Below, piece after piece: positions 8,609 through 16,891 of a stretch of 64,000 nt of DNA. Within the stretch, counting starts at the first letter, position 1. The number at the start of each line of letters is the position of its first letter. Both the position numbers and the translations under genes were made by a program. The stretch comes from Mycobacterium pseudokansasii (lineage in GTDB: Bacteria > Actinomycetota > Actinomycetes > Mycobacteriales > Mycobacteriaceae). Below the pieces are notes generated by a model. It was given only the letters and a program-made list of their open reading frames with translations, had not been told where the DNA came from and ran no database searches. The stretch lies in contig NZ_UPHU01000001.1 of NCBI RefSeq assembly GCF_900566075.1, positions 3,348,001 to 3,412,000 of the forward strand. Reading direction: 5' to 3'.

Positions 8609-9336
8609 ACCGACTCTCGCGACGGCCATGGGTGATCGCGGCCGCGCTGTGCGTGCTGGCAGCGGCCGCCATCGTGATCACCGCACCCGGGGTGCTCAGC
8701 GCGTTGCCGCATAGCAATCCCGCGGCCCCGGGCTCACTCGCACCGAAGCTGGCCTCGTTGAGCGACCAACAATTGGCGGACCTGCTGCCCAAACCGAGCG
8801 ACTTTCCTGCCTCGTGGACCGTCAGCGATGTCAAAGAACTGTCCGATACGTTCGGGTACTTCAGATACCACGTGTCCGACGAAGGCCTGGGCTTCAGTCC
8901 CGTCGAATGCTTCGCGGTGGTGGGGGTCGCCTCGACCGGCGCTTTCGATGCGGCCGAGGTGTTCGGGCACGACCCCGCCGATCCGCCAGAGGTCGCCGAC
9001 CGTCGAGACATCCGGCTCATGGTCGGCCGCGAATTCGACCCCACCGGATTCGACGCGTTCACCGGCCTGGTATCACGGTGTCTGCGCTTCAGCAGCGCCG
9101 CCGTCGGCTCCTATGAGGTGCGCATCCTCGAGGATTCGCACTCTTCCCACGGACCGCAGCGGTTCCGGTACTCGATCACCGCAACCATTGGCGGGGAGCC
9201 GGACGCCGCCCGGACCGATTACTACTCCTACGCGCGCACATCGGGACTCATTCTGAGCGGCACGGCCAGCACGGGGCACCAGCAACCCTTCGATGCCCTC
9301 TTCGACAGCACGCTGAGCCGAATCTCCAACCGCTGA
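8605..9336 (+). CDS. Exported protein, DUF5642-like
   Basis: This 243-residue protein starts at the ATG that overlaps the stop of the preceding gene. Residues 8-30 form a signal anchor (WVIAAALCVLAAAAIVI). The mature part begins with Leu-rich LASLSDQQLADLLPKPSDFPASW and contains Cys in SPVECFAVVG and SRCLRFSS. It is a paralogue of the upstream protein, and such proteins occur as membrane-anchored or lipoprotein-like products in many mycobacteria. Function is unknown. The pair ends at a strong hairpin, which suggests a two-gene operon. Confidence 0.8.
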   Translation: MNRLSRRPWVIAAALCVLAAAAIVITAPGVLSALPHSNPAAPGSLAPKLASLSDQQLADLLPKPSDFPASWTVSDVKELSDTFGYFRYHVSDEGLGFSPVECFAVVGVASTGAFDAAEVFGHDPADPPEVADRRDIRLMVGREFDPTGFDAFTGLVSRCLRFSSAAVGSYEVRILEDSHSSHGPQRFRYSITATIGGEPDAARTDYYSYARTSGLILSGTASTGHQQPFDALFDSTLSRISNR

Positions 9337-9348
9337 CCTGCCTACAGA

Positions 9349-9389
9349 CGGAACCGTGCCGAACCCGGTTCGGGTTCGGCACGGTTCCG
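9349..9389. terminator. Bidirectional hairpin terminator
   Basis: A perfect inverted repeat with 18-base arms (9349-9366 and 9372-9389) and a 5-base loop lies between two convergent genes. There is no T-tract, as is common for mycobacterial terminators. It starts 12 bases after the stop of the DUF5642-like gene and ends 10 bases before the stop of the minus-strand gene at 9400. Confidence 0.85.
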
Positions 9390-9399
9390 CCGCGAGCCA

Positions 9400-9666
9400 T
9401 CAATGGTCAGCGCCGGGTCCCTTGAAGTAGCGGGTAAGGAAGCCGGTGGCCGCGATCGCCGCGAGGGCGCCGGTCACCGTCCACAGCACGAACTGGAAAG
9501 CTACCGAGCCCATAAACCAGCCGAACGTCATCGAGAGGTACAGCAGCCAGATCACCCGGTAGAAGGACCACGCCGCCAGCAGGCCGAGGCTGATGCCGAT
9601 CGCCAGGCTTGGTTGGCGATCGACACGGTTGATCTTTTCTTCGATGCCGGCGGGAATGATGTTCAT
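9400..9666 (-). CDS. Small two-helix membrane protein
   Basis: The 88-residue protein starts MNIIPAGIEEKINRVD, and its ATG at 9666 is preceded by a good GGAAG-type ribosome-binding site. Two hydrophobic segments (about 22-45 and 52-73) predict an integral membrane protein with a short charged N-terminus and a basic C-terminal end (RYFKGPGADH). I do not recognise a family. It converges on the DUF5642-like operon, with the shared hairpin in between. Confidence 0.72.
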   Translation of the reverse strand: MNIIPAGIEEKINRVDRQPSLAIGISLGLLAAWSFYRVIWLLYLSMTFGWFMGSVAFQFVLWTVTGALAAIAATGFLTRYFKGPGADH

Positions 9667-9825
9667 GTGCTCTTCCTTTCGCGTCAGGCGCCGCCTCGGT
9701 GGCGTCGTCGTTGGGACAAGTACGACAAGTACAGAGCCGTGAGGCCGCTACCGATCCCAACAACGCGTCCCGGCCGCCGGACCGGACGCGGGCGGGCGGC
9801 GGAACACCGCCGGGAAGGCCTGGCG

Positions 9826-10095
9826 CTAGGCCAGAAACACACCCGCCGAGGTGATCACGTCCCCGGCGGCCAGGTCGCGGTTGCTGAGCTTCTTGAAGAG
9901 CAGGCCCACGTTGTCACCGGCAGTCGCCATATCCAGCTTCTTGCGGAACGCCTCGATGGCGTCGACCCGCACCCCGGGCCCGTCGTTGATCCGCACCTGG
10001 TCACCGACGCGTAACTGCCCGTATTCCACGCGGCCGGTGGCCACGATCCCGCGACCGCGGATGAAGAACACGTCCTGGACCGTCATGCGAAACAT
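9826..10095 (-). CDS. Free-standing EF-Tu domain-II-like protein
   Basis: The 89-residue product (start ATG at 10095 chosen; the frame stays open upstream) matches domain II of elongation factor Tu. VQDVFFIRGRGIVATGRVEYG corresponds to the EF-Tu stretch around VFSIPGRGTVVTGRVERG, and RKKLDMATAGDNVGLLF to the RKLLDEGQAGDNVGLLL segment. No GTPase domain is present upstream or downstream, so this is a one-domain protein and not a translation factor. Similar small proteins occur in mycobacteria; their role is not known to me. It could bind nucleic acid or be a leftover of a larger gene. Confidence 0.75.
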   Translation of the reverse strand: MFRMTVQDVFFIRGRGIVATGRVEYGQLRVGDQVRINDGPGVRVDAIEAFRKKLDMATAGDNVGLLFKKLSNRDLAAGDVITSAGVFLA

Positions 10096-10215
10096 GCGGC
10101 AACGGTACTGTGTTCCGGCCTGCGCCGGCTCCGGGTTCCAGCCGACCCGATCGACGACCACCGCGTCGCGCCGTACCCCGCCGGGCATGAACTGGTTGCG
10201 TCGAGCGAGGAAAGC

Positions 10216-10555
10216 CGCTGCGGGTCAACGAGTCACGCTCCTGACCAGCAGCGGACAACGCACGCGTTCGCCGAACTCAACGAGCTGGGCGCCGACCGGG
10301 ATCGGCTGCTGCGCGACGGCCTGGCGGGTTGTCGCCACAATCGTCGGCATCCGCTAGTACGTCGCGACCACAGCGCCGGTATCCCGGCACGAGCTGAAAC
10401 TGGATGTGCAACTGCCAGAACGTGATTCGTACCGAGCGACGCGGTGCATCGCGCTGGAGCTGGCGACGGCCCCGCACATCGCAGTCGGCGCCGACGTGCC
10501 GGTACGGGTGGATCCCCGGGACCTGTCGAAAGTCCTTGTCGTCGCGACGTTGTGA
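10216..10555 (+). pseudogene. Broken gene for a conserved mycobacterial protein
   Basis: Two frames read as one protein. Frame one gives AFAELNELGADRDRLLRDG. Near 10320 a shift leads to WRVVATIVGIR, then an in-frame TAG at 10355, then YVATTAPVSRHELKLDVQ and ATAPHIAVGADVPVRVD to a normal stop at 10555. The protein-like character continues across both lesions, so this is a recent pseudogene. No function is known for the family. It runs head-on into the GH16 gene, leaving no gap. Confidence 0.6.
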
Positions 10556-11419
10556 CTACCAGACCCGCACCCAGTCGACGAGCATCTGGGCGGGATAGAT
10601 CCCTGGCCCCGGATCCCCGCCGCCGGAGCCGGCGACCGCGAGGTTCACCACCGGAGACACGGTGTAGCCGGGGTCGTTGAACGGCCAGTCCGGCAGGGAG
10701 TGCGCCGCCACCGTGAAGTACGGCTGCGCGCCGTCGACGTAGTCTTGCCAAAACCGCATGCCGGTCTCATCCCATTGGCATCGCCACGTGTGCCATCCGC
10801 TGTCCAGCGCGATGTTGTGCGTCTTCCATTCGGAGCCATTCGATTTGGCATGGACCGTGGTGGCCGAGGGCCAGCTGCCGTTGCCATACCACTCGAGGAT
10901 GTCGATTTCGCCGCGGTCTTCGTTGGACAGCCACCACGCCGGCCAGCATCCGGCGGTCAAGCAGTCGAGTTTGACGCGAGCCTCCCACGTGTGGCCGATG
11001 CCGCCGCGCCACGGGCTCTGCAGCTTGCCCGAGTAGTACGTGCCGCCGTCTTTTGCGGCCCGGATGACCAGGTTGGAGTGCCCGTCGAGGAACACATTCT
11101 GGCGATCGTCGCGGTACTGCCCGACGTTCTCGGGCCGCTCCCAGTACGTCGGGTCCTTCATCTGCTCGCGCGCCCGGGCGATCGTCCACTTCGACGAGTC
11201 GGGTGCCGAACCGGCGGGGCCGTCGAATTCGTCGTGGAATACGTAGTTGCTCGACTGACCGTTGGGTGCCGGCGCCGCGGGCATGGGCGTTCGTCCCGCC
11301 GGCACGTCGGGCCTGGACGGGCCGGCATGCGCCTCGGGAACGGGAATCCCCACCCCCAGCGCGCCAAACACACCGAAACCCGCCATGAGCATCATGCGAC
11401 GACGATCCATCTCAGGCAT
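10556..11419 (-). CDS. Secreted glycoside hydrolase family 16 (beta-1,3-glucanase-like)
   Basis: The 287-residue protein resembles M. tuberculosis Rv0315. The N-terminus has a Tat-like MDRRRMM followed by a hydrophobic stretch and a likely signal peptidase site near AHA (residues 30-32). The GH16 catalytic signature EIDILEW is at residues 171-177, with nucleophile E171 and acid/base E176. The WRGGIGHTWEARVK and FNDPGYTVSPVVNLAV segments are typical of laminarinase-type members. Predicted activity is hydrolysis of beta-1,3-linked glucans outside the cell; the natural substrate is not established. It stands alone, with a zinc-independent reductase gene upstream on the same strand. Confidence 0.92.
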   Translation of the reverse strand: MPEMDRRRMMLMAGFGVFGALGVGIPVPEAHAGPSRPDVPAGRTPMPAAPAPNGQSSNYVFHDEFDGPAGSAPDSSKWTIARAREQMKDPTYWERPENVGQYRDDRQNVFLDGHSNLVIRAAKDGGTYYSGKLQSPWRGGIGHTWEARVKLDCLTAGCWPAWWLSNEDRGEIDILEWYGNGSWPSATTVHAKSNGSEWKTHNIALDSGWHTWRCQWDETGMRFWQDYVDGAQPYFTVAAHSLPDWPFNDPGYTVSPVVNLAVAGSGGGDPGPGIYPAQMLVDWVRVW

Positions 11420-11479
11420 TAGCCAGGGACGATAGCAGCCCGAGACAAGGCGTACCGCGCTAAAGCGTGATCGGCGGGG

Positions 11480-12493
11480 CTACCCGGACACCTTGACCAC
11501 GAGCTTGCCGACATTCTTGCCGTCGAACAGCATGTTGATCGCCGTGGGCAGTTGCTCGAAGCCCGTCACGACGGTTTCCAGCGGCGTGAGCTTGCCCTGG
11601 GCGATCAGGTCGGAGATCTCCGCGATCGCCTCGGGCGCGCGGTGCAGGTGGTCGAGGATGATGAAGCCCTGCAGGGTCGCGCGCCGGACGAGCAGATTGC
11701 CGAATGCGCGCGGTCCCGGTGGCGGCTCGGCCGAGTTGTATCCCGAGATCAGGCCGCACAACGCGATCCGGGCGCCAATGTTGAGGCGCGCGAAGATCGC
11801 GTCCATGATGTCGCCGCCGACGTTTTCGAAGTCGACGTCGATGCCGTGGGGAGTCGCGGCGGCCAGTTGCGCCGGCCAATCGTCGGCTCGGTGGTCGACA
11901 GCGGCGTCGAAGCCGAGCTGTTCGGTCAGCAGGGCACACTTTTCCGGGCCGCCGGCGATCCCGACGACGCGTGCCCCATCGGCTTTGGCGAGCTGGCCGG
12001 CAACCGAGCCGACCGCTCCGGCCGCCGCCGACACCACCACCGTCTCCCCAGGCCGCGGCTTGCCGATGTCACGGATCCCGATCCACGCCGTGAGCCCGGT
12101 CATCCCGAGCGCGCCCAGGTAGGCGCTGGGGGAGACGCCCTCGGCGACGTCGACCGGCAGCAACGGCATGGCGTCGGAGACCACCGCGTATTCCTGCCAG
12201 CCGACAAGACCCTGCACCGTCCGACCGACCGGGTATCTGGGATTTTTCGACGCGATGACCTCACCGAGCCCGCCCGCACGCATGACCTCGCCGATACCGA
12301 CCGGCGGCAGATAGGAGGGGATGTCGTTGATCCAGGCGCGGTTCGTCGGATCGAGCGATATCCAGTCGACGCGGACCAGCGCCTCCCCGTCGGCGATTTC
12401 GGGGACCGGCGCTTCGCTGAGTTCGAAGGTATCCGCGCCGATGCGTCCGGTCGGTCGTTCACGGAGCAGAAATCGGCGGTTGCGATCGGGCAT
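11480..12493 (-). CDS. NADP-dependent MDR oxidoreductase (prostaglandin-reductase/CurA-like)
   Basis: The 337-residue protein belongs to the medium-chain dehydrogenase/reductase superfamily. The GroES-like N-terminal half lacks the zinc-binding cysteines. The nucleotide-binding loop is AAAGAVGSVAGQLAK (from about residue 155). The segments LGMTGLTAW and FENVGGDIMDA are typical of the leukotriene B4 dehydrogenase/CurA group, which reduce alpha,beta-unsaturated ketones with NADPH. It is divergent from the methyltransferase gene across about 100 bases that must carry both promoters. The substrate is unknown. Confidence 0.9.
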   Translation of the reverse strand: MPDRNRRFLLRERPTGRIGADTFELSEAPVPEIADGEALVRVDWISLDPTNRAWINDIPSYLPPVGIGEVMRAGGLGEVIASKNPRYPVGRTVQGLVGWQEYAVVSDAMPLLPVDVAEGVSPSAYLGALGMTGLTAWIGIRDIGKPRPGETVVVSAAAGAVGSVAGQLAKADGARVVGIAGGPEKCALLTEQLGFDAAVDHRADDWPAQLAAATPHGIDVDFENVGGDIMDAIFARLNIGARIALCGLISGYNSAEPPPGPRAFGNLLVRRATLQGFIILDHLHRAPEAIAEISDLIAQGKLTPLETVVTGFEQLPTAINMLFDGKNVGKLVVKVSG

Positions 12494-12593
12494 GAGCGCA
12501 CCGTACCCGACACATCAGCGCCGCGGCAGATGCGCGAAATCCTATTTGCTTGCGAACCGCGGCAGACTTCGACGGGGATGCTATAACGCCTCT

Positions 12594-13451
12594 ATGTCAG
12601 GCTCTGAGTCCGGCGACGGGCACGTCATCACGCATGTTTCCGACACGGCCAGGTTGACGGCCCTGCATCGGGCCACCGAATCGGCCCGGCCCGACGCATT
12701 GTTCAGCGACCCGCTTGCCCAGCGTCTGGCCGGTCAGCGTGGCCGCGCGATCGTCCGGCACGCGCCGTGGACACTTCGCAATGGTTGGTGGCTGGTCGCG
12801 CGCACCAAAATCATCGACGACACCCTTGCCAGGGCAATCGCGGACGGCTGTGACCGAGTGCTCAACCTGGCCGCCGGTCTGGACACTCGACCGTATCGGC
12901 TGAATCTGCCCTCTCGATTGCGGTGGATCGAAGCTGATTTGCCGCAGTTGCTCGCCGAAAAAACCGAATTGCTGGCCGACCAGACGCCGCGATGCCAATT
13001 GACCCGCAGCGCCGTTGACCTGGCCGACCCGCTTGCTCGCGAGGCGTTCTTTACCGAGGCCCTGGACGGCGCCGCCAATGCGCTGGTCCTGACCGAGGGC
13101 CTGTTGATGTATCTCGACGAGCAGGACGTCGTTGCGCTTTCGGAAGCGATACGCCGACCCGAAGTCGGGTGGTGGATGCTCGATTTCGCCGGTCCGGGTC
13201 TGAAGAAGATGATGAACAACAGGATGGCCGGCATGCTGGAGAATGCGCCCTTCATCTTCGCGCCCGATAATGAGCTGGCCTTCTTTGAAAGCCTCGGGTG
13301 GCGAGTAACCGAATCGGAATCACTGTTTGCGGCCGCAATTCGATTTCACCGGTTACCCAAATCCATGCGCACAGTCGCATGGTTTCCCCAGCCCGATCCA
13401 CGTCACCCGGGGCGTAGACCATGGAGTGCGGTGGCCCTGCTCACGCAGTGA
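12594..13451 (+). CDS. SAM-dependent methyltransferase, leucine carboxyl methyltransferase family
   Basis: The 285-residue protein starts at ATG 12594. It has the family segments VLNLAAGLDTRPYRL (SAM-binding motif I, near residue 90) and ALVLTEGLLMYL (near 160), as in the many mycobacterial LCM/Ppm1-type putative methyltransferases. The N-terminal HVSDTARLTALHRATE is also typical. It is likely cytosolic, with no signal or membrane segment. The acceptor molecule is unknown for most members. Divergent from the MDR oxidoreductase. Confidence 0.88.
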   Translation: MSGSESGDGHVITHVSDTARLTALHRATESARPDALFSDPLAQRLAGQRGRAIVRHAPWTLRNGWWLVARTKIIDDTLARAIADGCDRVLNLAAGLDTRPYRLNLPSRLRWIEADLPQLLAEKTELLADQTPRCQLTRSAVDLADPLAREAFFTEALDGAANALVLTEGLLMYLDEQDVVALSEAIRRPEVGWWMLDFAGPGLKKMMNNRMAGMLENAPFIFAPDNELAFFESLGWRVTESESLFAAAIRFHRLPKSMRTVAWFPQPDPRHPGRRPWSAVALLTQ

Positions 13452-13763
13452 ATCCACCAACTACACACATTAACGTCTCCGCGGATTTCCGCTGCGGCCG
13501 ATAACAATTCGCCAAAGGACCGGGCACCGCGCATCATCAACTGCCGGTTTTCGGATCCACCGGCAATGCAGCGACGTCGTTTAGCGACCGACCGGCGGGC
13601 CGCCGCCGGCGCCGGACCTGCGGGAACACCGGGTGCCGCCGGAAATTCATGGCTAATTCTTATCTAAAGACACGGTTTGATCACAGGTTTGCTAAGAATC
13701 CTAACTTTACGTTGCACAGCGCCGTGTGAACCTGAGTCGGTGGGATGAGAGGAGCGGGCAATC
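13452..13763. other. Intergenic region with AT-rich promoter-like part
   Basis: No gene is visible in these 312 bases. The part from about 13650 to 13710 is clearly AT-richer than its surroundings and contains a spaced inverted repeat (ATTCTTA near 13654 and TAAGAAT near 13693), followed by CCTAACTTTACG. It is the likely promoter region of the small gene at 13764. Confidence 0.35.
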
Positions 13764-13970
13764 GTGGCGAAGGCATCAGGGGCAACGGTGATCAGTCTGG
13801 AGTCACACCCGGCTTGGATTGCGGCCCAGCGGCGAGAAAGTCAACTCCTCGAAGAGATGCGTCGTCATCCCGCATATCTAGGTCGTCAACGCGCAGCAGC
13901 AAGAGGGCACGATGTCGGAGCCGGTGTGCCCGCCACCCCAGGATGGGTCAGCGCCGACGCACCGGCCTAA
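13764..13970 (+). CDS. Small hypothetical protein, 68 aa
   Basis: The GTG start follows a GAGGAGCGGG ribosome-binding site. The product is hydrophilic: residues 8-20 VISLESHPAWIAA, then a basic-acidic helix RRESQLLEEMRRH, and a less ordered tail ending GWVSADAPA. The composition and the strong ribosome-binding site argue that it is real, but I recognise no family. It lies 86 bases upstream of the M48 protease gene on the same strand. Confidence 0.55.
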   Translation: MAKASGATVISLESHPAWIAAQRRESQLLEEMRRHPAYLGRQRAAARGHDVGAGVPATPGWVSADAPA

Positions 13971-14056
13971 AGCTGGCCTAAAGCCTGGGCATATTCAGGT
14001 GAATGGCGCCCCGCGCCGGCCTCCGTATCCTGATACGGAACACCGAGGGGAGCGCC

Positions 14057-15100
14057 ATGTCTCAGACACCCGCCACCACCCGCACCACCTTCCCCGGCAT
14101 CAGCTCGCGCGCCTGGGAGCATCCCGCCGACCGGACCGCGTTATCGGCGCTGCGCCGCCTCAAGGGCTTCGACCAGATCCTGAAACTCCTCTCCGGAATG
14201 CTGCGCGAGCGTCAACACCGGCTGCTCTACCTGGCCAGCGCCGCCCGCGTCGGGCCGCGTCAATTCGCTGACCTCGACGCCCTGCTGGACGAATGCGCCC
14301 ACGTTCTGGACGCGCCGGCCAAGCCCGAGCTGTACGTCGTGCAATCGCCGATCGTGAACGCGTACACGATCGGGATGGAACAGCCGTTCATCGTGATCAC
14401 TTCCGGGCTCTACGACTTGATGACCCACGACGAACTTCGATTCGTAGTGGGTCACGAGCTGGGCCACGCGCTGTCCGGGCACGCGGTGTACCGCACGATG
14501 ATGATGCATCTGATGCGGTTGGCACGGTCGTTCGGCATTGTGCCGGTAGGCGGCTGGGCGTTGCGCGCCATCACCGCCGCTCTGCTGGAGTGGCAACGCA
14601 AATCCGAGCTGTCCGGTGACCGGGCCGGGCTGCTGTGCAGCCAGGACTTGGACAACGCGATTCGGGTCGAGATGAAGCTCGCCGGCGGTAGCCGGTTGGA
14701 CAAGCTGGATTCAGAGGCCTTCCTGGCCCAAGCGCGGGAGTACGAACGGTCCGGAGACATGCGCGACGGGCTGCTCAAGCTGCTGAACCTGGAACTGCAG
14801 ACACACCCGTTCTCGGTGCTGCGCGCCGCCGCCCTGAACAAATGGGTGGACACCGGCGGCTACGGCAAGGTGATGTCCGGCGACTATCCGCGCCGAGCCG
14901 ACGACGACAAGTCCTCGCTCACCGACGACCTGGGCCAGGCTGCCCGGCACTACCGCGACGGATTCGACCAATCTGACGACCCGCTGATCAAGGGCATCCG
15001 CGACGGCCTTGGCGGCTTCGTCGACGGTGTCGGGCGCGCCGCCACGAGCGCGGCCGATTCGCTGGGCCGCAAAATCAGCGAATGGCGGCAGCCCAAATGA
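14057..15100 (+). CDS. M48-family zinc metalloprotease (Rv1977-like)
   Basis: The 347-residue protein starts MSQTPATTRTTFPGISSRAW and corresponds to M. tuberculosis Rv1977. The zinc-binding HELGH is at residues 133-137, and the third ligand is probably the Glu in RKSELSGDRAG near 194, as expected for HtpX/Ste24-like M48 peptidases. Unlike HtpX, no clear multi-helix membrane region is present; only residues about 155-175 are moderately hydrophobic. The C-terminal third is a charged extension with KGIRDGLGGFVDGVG. Role is presumably protein quality control, substrate unknown. A gene resembling Rv1976c lies just downstream, so local order with M. tuberculosis is kept. Confidence 0.9.
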   Translation: MSQTPATTRTTFPGISSRAWEHPADRTALSALRRLKGFDQILKLLSGMLRERQHRLLYLASAARVGPRQFADLDALLDECAHVLDAPAKPELYVVQSPIVNAYTIGMEQPFIVITSGLYDLMTHDELRFVVGHELGHALSGHAVYRTMMMHLMRLARSFGIVPVGGWALRAITAALLEWQRKSELSGDRAGLLCSQDLDNAIRVEMKLAGGSRLDKLDSEAFLAQAREYERSGDMRDGLLKLLNLELQTHPFSVLRAAALNKWVDTGGYGKVMSGDYPRRADDDKSSLTDDLGQAARHYRDGFDQSDDPLIKGIRDGLGGFVDGVGRAATSAADSLGRKISEWRQPK

Positions 15101-15137
15101 CTGCCCGCTAGCCGGGCGACGCGACGTCGGCGGGTTC

Positions 15138-15503
15138 TCACACCCAGGCGGCGAACACCGGCACACCCGCCCACGGATCACCGCGCCGACGCGCACCGGT
15201 CACCGCCACCACCGCGTAGGGATGGCCGAAACGCAGCGTCCGACCGCGACAGCACCGACGACACCCTCGCGCTCGGCCCGGATGACATCGGGCGGGTCGG
15301 CGAGCAGTTCGTCCAGCGCCCAGCGCGCATGCTCGGCGTCGGTGCCGAGCAGGTCCTCGATGTCGTCGCGGACCCGACCGCTCGCCGCCGGCGCGACCCG
15401 GACGAGGAGCAACCACGGCCAGCGACGACGACACCGGGTGCACGCCGGCGTGCACCCGGCAGAACCAGCGGACGTAGTGCGTGACGAGTCGCCCGATATC
15501 CAA
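15138..15503 (-). pseudogene. Frameshifted Rv1976c-like conserved protein
   Basis: The outer parts share one frame: DIGRLVTHYVRWFCRVHAG at the N-terminus and FGHPYAVVAVTGARRRG to the stop at 15138. The middle, LLVRVAPAASGRVRDDIEDL through LADPPDVIRAEREGVVGA, reads in another frame. Two compensating frameshifts (near 15420 and 15235) therefore scramble about 60 residues. The pieces resemble the M. tuberculosis Rv1976c product, and the neighbour Rv1977-like gene supports this. Function unknown. Either a real pseudogene or two sequencing errors. Confidence 0.6.
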
Positions 15504-15507
15504 CCCT

Positions 15508-16203
15508 CTAGAGCTTGCCGGCGACGAAGTCCGCTGCCTGGTTTACCATGCCTGCCTGGATGTAGGCGCTGGGGTTATGTTGCGGCCAGTTCTGCTTCCA
15601 CGTGTTCGGGTCGGCCGGGTTGCAGACGGGGTCGGAGCCGTGGCACAGCTCGATGGTCCTGTCGTTGTAGACCGGGCTGAAGTTGGTGATCGGACCCACC
15701 CACTGACTTCCGTTGCCGAACAACGCGACGGCGGCGATGTGCTCGTCGGCACCGGGGGGCAGCGGGCTGTCGAACCCAAATGCGGACATCGGCACCGCAA
15801 GCACCACGTCGGTGACCGCGGCCCCGAGGGAGTAGCCGCCGAGCACCAGCCGGGTGGCCGGGCAGGCATTGATCATGTACTGAACATGGCGGCTCATGTC
15901 GTTGGCGCCGACGTCGACCTCGGTGTCGGCCGGGTATTTGACGGCATAGCTGCCCATGCTCCTACCGCCAACCTTGGAGGCGAGAGTGCTGATGAACGCA
16001 TTGCCGATCACGCCGGGCCCAGGCGACTCTAATCTGCCGCGCGCGAAGACGACTTCCACCTGCGGGCAACTTGCCGCACTGGCCCGCCGCGGGGCGCCCG
16101 GCGCGCCGGGCGGCACCACGGCCGCGGCGATCGCCAGCGCGGCAGAGACTGCAGCAGCCACCAACAATTGTTCAACCGACTTCACGGCAAGCGGAGCGCG
16201 CAC
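15508..16203 (-). CDS. Secreted cutinase-family esterase (Rv2301-like)
   Basis: I take the GTG at 16203 as start, which gives 231 residues with an N-terminal hydrophobic signal segment (about 8-30); the start is uncertain because the frame stays open upstream and the ribosome-binding site is weak. The mature protein begins near CPQVEVVFARGR. The nucleophile Ser is in GGYSLGAAV. The conserved cutinase disulfide region ELCHGSDPVC contains the catalytic Asp, and HNPSAY the catalytic His. It resembles Culp2-type proteins such as Rv2301, which hydrolyse lipid esters at the cell surface. It lies four bases from the Rv1976c-like pseudogene on the same strand. Confidence 0.87.
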   Translation of the reverse strand: MRAPLAVKSVEQLLVAAAVSAALAIAAAVVPPGAPGAPRRASAASCPQVEVVFARGRLESPGPGVIGNAFISTLASKVGGRSMGSYAVKYPADTEVDVGANDMSRHVQYMINACPATRLVLGGYSLGAAVTDVVLAVPMSAFGFDSPLPPGADEHIAAVALFGNGSQWVGPITNFSPVYNDRTIELCHGSDPVCNPADPNTWKQNWPQHNPSAYIQAGMVNQAADFVAGKL

Positions 16204-16318
16204 ACGAAGATGGTAGCCATTCCGGCCCAGCCGTTGGCCGGCTTGACGCCGACCGCCGGGTTTGGCCGCGCATGAGCGGATAAGCGCGATGCGAGCCCAA
16301 GCCCCTTCAGTTCCCGCG

Positions 16319-16470
16319 CCCGCCAATCGTGATGGCGGGTACGGGCCAAAGATGCTGCGTCTCATCGCCCGCCACGCCGACGAGTGGAACATGCCGGCCT
16401 CCGAAGGCCCGCAGCTGTGGGGCGACGTGAACCCACGCACTGGGAACCCTCAGCGCGCCTTCGATGCCCT
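16319..16470 (+). pseudogene. Fragment of an LLM-class (F420-dependent) oxidoreductase
   Basis: A short stretch encodes GGYGPKMLRLIARHADEWNM, which matches the GGxGxKxLRLxARHADxWN signature in the C-terminal half of luciferase-like F420-dependent oxidoreductases. Nothing upstream or downstream in any frame completes the protein. It is therefore a residue of a deleted gene, retained inside a longer chance frame that continues toward the small membrane protein. Confidence 0.5.
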
Positions 16471-16624
16471 GGACGCACACTCGACGCCGTGGCCAGCAGC
16501 ACCGCCCGGCCAGCCGGCATGGCCGGCACAACGGCGGCGTTTGACGAGGACTACGTCTCGAGTAGTGGCCAAGGCGTATCCCGCACGTGATCTGCCCGCG
16601 ACAGCGGCGACTGATGCTCGATTC

Positions 16625-16891
16625 ATGACAGCGCTGCCAACTATCGCTGCGCTGGCGATAGCACTGGGCGTCGGTTACTGCTTCGGCCGCCGCGCCGGTG
16701 CGGCACGTTCACCGCGGGGCAAACGACGACGGCGGGCCGCGCTGGCCAACATCGCGGTCAGCCTGATCGTGTTGGTCCTTGTTCGCCACCTCCGCCGACG
16801 CGTGCGACTCACCGACCGCAGGCATCCAGGCTTGTCAATCCTGCTGAGCCGCTGCGACTTTCGGCGTCACCCATCGTGGAAGTTCAGTTGA
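16625..16891 (+). CDS. Small membrane protein
   Basis: The ATG at 16625 opens an 88-residue product with a hydrophobic N-terminal helix (residues 3-20, PTIAALAIALGVGYCFG), a strongly basic loop (RRAGAARSPRGKRRRR), a second hydrophobic segment (about 41-56, NIAVSLIVLVLV) and a basic tail. The last 8 bases overlap the end of the convergent hydrolase gene. The frame continues upstream into an oxidoreductase fragment, so the true start is not certain. No family recognised. Confidence 0.45.
   Translation: MTALPTIAALAIALGVGYCFGRRAGAARSPRGKRRRRAALANIAVSLIVLVLVRHLRRRVRLTDRRHPGLSILLSRCDFRRHPSWKFS

Noticed and set aside
15103..15117. Short hairpin after the M48 gene as a terminator
   Set aside because: The arms are only five bases (GCCCG / CGGGC); such short stems are common by chance at this GC content.
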